Source of the DNA: Algoriphagus chordae
GTDB taxonomy: Bacteria > Bacteroidota > Bacteroidia > Cytophagales > Cyclobacteriaceae
Direction: 5' to 3'
NCBI RefSeq assembly: GCF_003254055.1
Contig: NZ_QKZT01000002.1
Coordinates: forward strand, 186,001 to 250,000
DNA length: 64,000 nt
Shown: piece after piece, positions 63,778 through 64,000 of the stretch
Position numbering within the stretch: the stretch's first letter is position 1
Layout: every line of letters starts with the position of its first letter
The notes under the pieces: model-generated
Seen by the model: only the letters and a program-made list of their open reading frames with translations
Database searches by the model: none
What the model was told of the DNA's origin: nothing
Program-made: the position numbers and the translations under genes

Positions 63778-64000
63778 TCATTTTTCTAACACTAGTTGCT
63801 CTACCTTGTTTATGATTTTAGCTGCCGCTCCTACATTCATTTCTACCCAATTTCTTGCTGCCTCAGTGCTATTCTGATAGAAATCTGCATGCTCCAATTT
63901 CTCAAAAACTAATTTCAAACTCGCGACGTCACTCACTTCGAACCCACAGCCATTTGCCTGACTTTCTGCTGATTCGGGAAATTTATCTGTCTTTTCAAGT
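63778..64000 (-). CDS. C-terminal part of a probable Kdo transferase (gene runs out of window)
   Basis: On the minus strand the frame is open from the window edge and ends at the stop near 63778. The 73 visible residues include KFPESAESQANGCGFEVSD and EMNVGAAAKIINKVEQLV, matching the end of KdtA/WaaA-type 3-deoxy-D-manno-octulosonic acid transferases (a conserved NGGGF-like patch and a GA-x-K-I tail). The start is beyond 64000. The family call is moderate because only the C-terminus is visible. Confidence 0.65.
   Translation of the reverse strand, partial: LEKTDKFPESAESQANGCGFEVSDVASLKLVFEKLEHADFYQNSTEAARNWVEMNVGAAAKIINKVEQLVLEK

Overview
The window looks like a chromosomal stretch of a Bacteroidota bacterium, most likely a marine or aquatic member of Cytophagales (Cyclobacteriaceae or Algoriphagus-like). 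The evidence is a gliding-motility ABC transporter operon (gldA-gldF-gldG), a DUF4290 gene overlapping murA, many lipoprotein leaders with an S/A/G-C lipobox, TAnnTTTG-type -7 promoter elements, few recognisable Shine-Dalgarno sequences, several TTG starts, and VCBS/FG-GAP, sulfatase and Gfo/Idh/MocA families typical of the group. Family names are from motif reading only; no search was run.

Layout. 1-2.9 kb: end of an FG-GAP repeat protein and a vanadium-haloperoxidase/PAP2-like lipoprotein. 3.0-8.4 kb: fused trehalose-6-phosphate synthase/phosphatase, an N-acetylmuramoyl-L-alanine amidase lipoprotein and a GH15 glucoamylase/trehalase-like enzyme. 8.7-11.4 kb: accessory region with lipoproteins and a secreted Cys-rich peptide plus six-bladed beta-propeller cassette, bordered by direct repeats and a MITE-like element. 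11.4-22.7 kb: mostly housekeeping: nadD, gmk, an anti-sigma/ECF sigma pair, two lipid A-type acyltransferase paralogues, a UvrD/PcrA helicase, DUF4290-murA, a GT61 glycosyltransferase and an IlvD/Edd dehydratase. 22.7-26.0 kb: an IS200-like Y1 transposase, a duplicated fragment of its 3' end, and about nine tandem 231-bp units built from four small hairpins. 26.1-32.0 kb: an SDR/acetoacetate-decarboxylase-like/SDR operon, a lipoprotein, and a response regulator with a PAS histidine kinase. 32.1-33.8 kb: a second peptide/propeller cassette, again bordered by direct repeats. 34.0-42.1 kb: two sulfatases, an SDR, a Gfo/Idh/MocA oxidoreductase, a sugar isomerase-like protein, two VOC proteins and a VF530 protein. 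42.4-55.5 kb: dnaN, gldGFA, an AAA/DUF4143 ATPase, a thioredoxin-like protein, an SDR, an M20 amidohydrolase, an alpha/beta hydrolase, a DEAD-box helicase and dihydroorotase. 55.6-64 kb: tRNA-His, a debranching enzyme/GT4/GH57 operon, a lipoprotein, panB, a phosphoribosyltransferase, rsgA, and the C-terminus of a probable Kdo transferase.

The most notable signals are: (i) two separate cassettes of a small secreted Cys-containing peptide followed by a six-bladed beta-propeller lipoprotein, each between imperfect direct repeats, with the decayed tail of a third propeller beside the first; (ii) the tandem array of composite inverted hairpin units beside an IS200-like transposase; (iii) MurA with Asp in place of the fosfomycin-target Cys. 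Carbon-storage genes occur as two groups, trehalose (3-8.4 kb) and alpha-glucan (56-60.4 kb).
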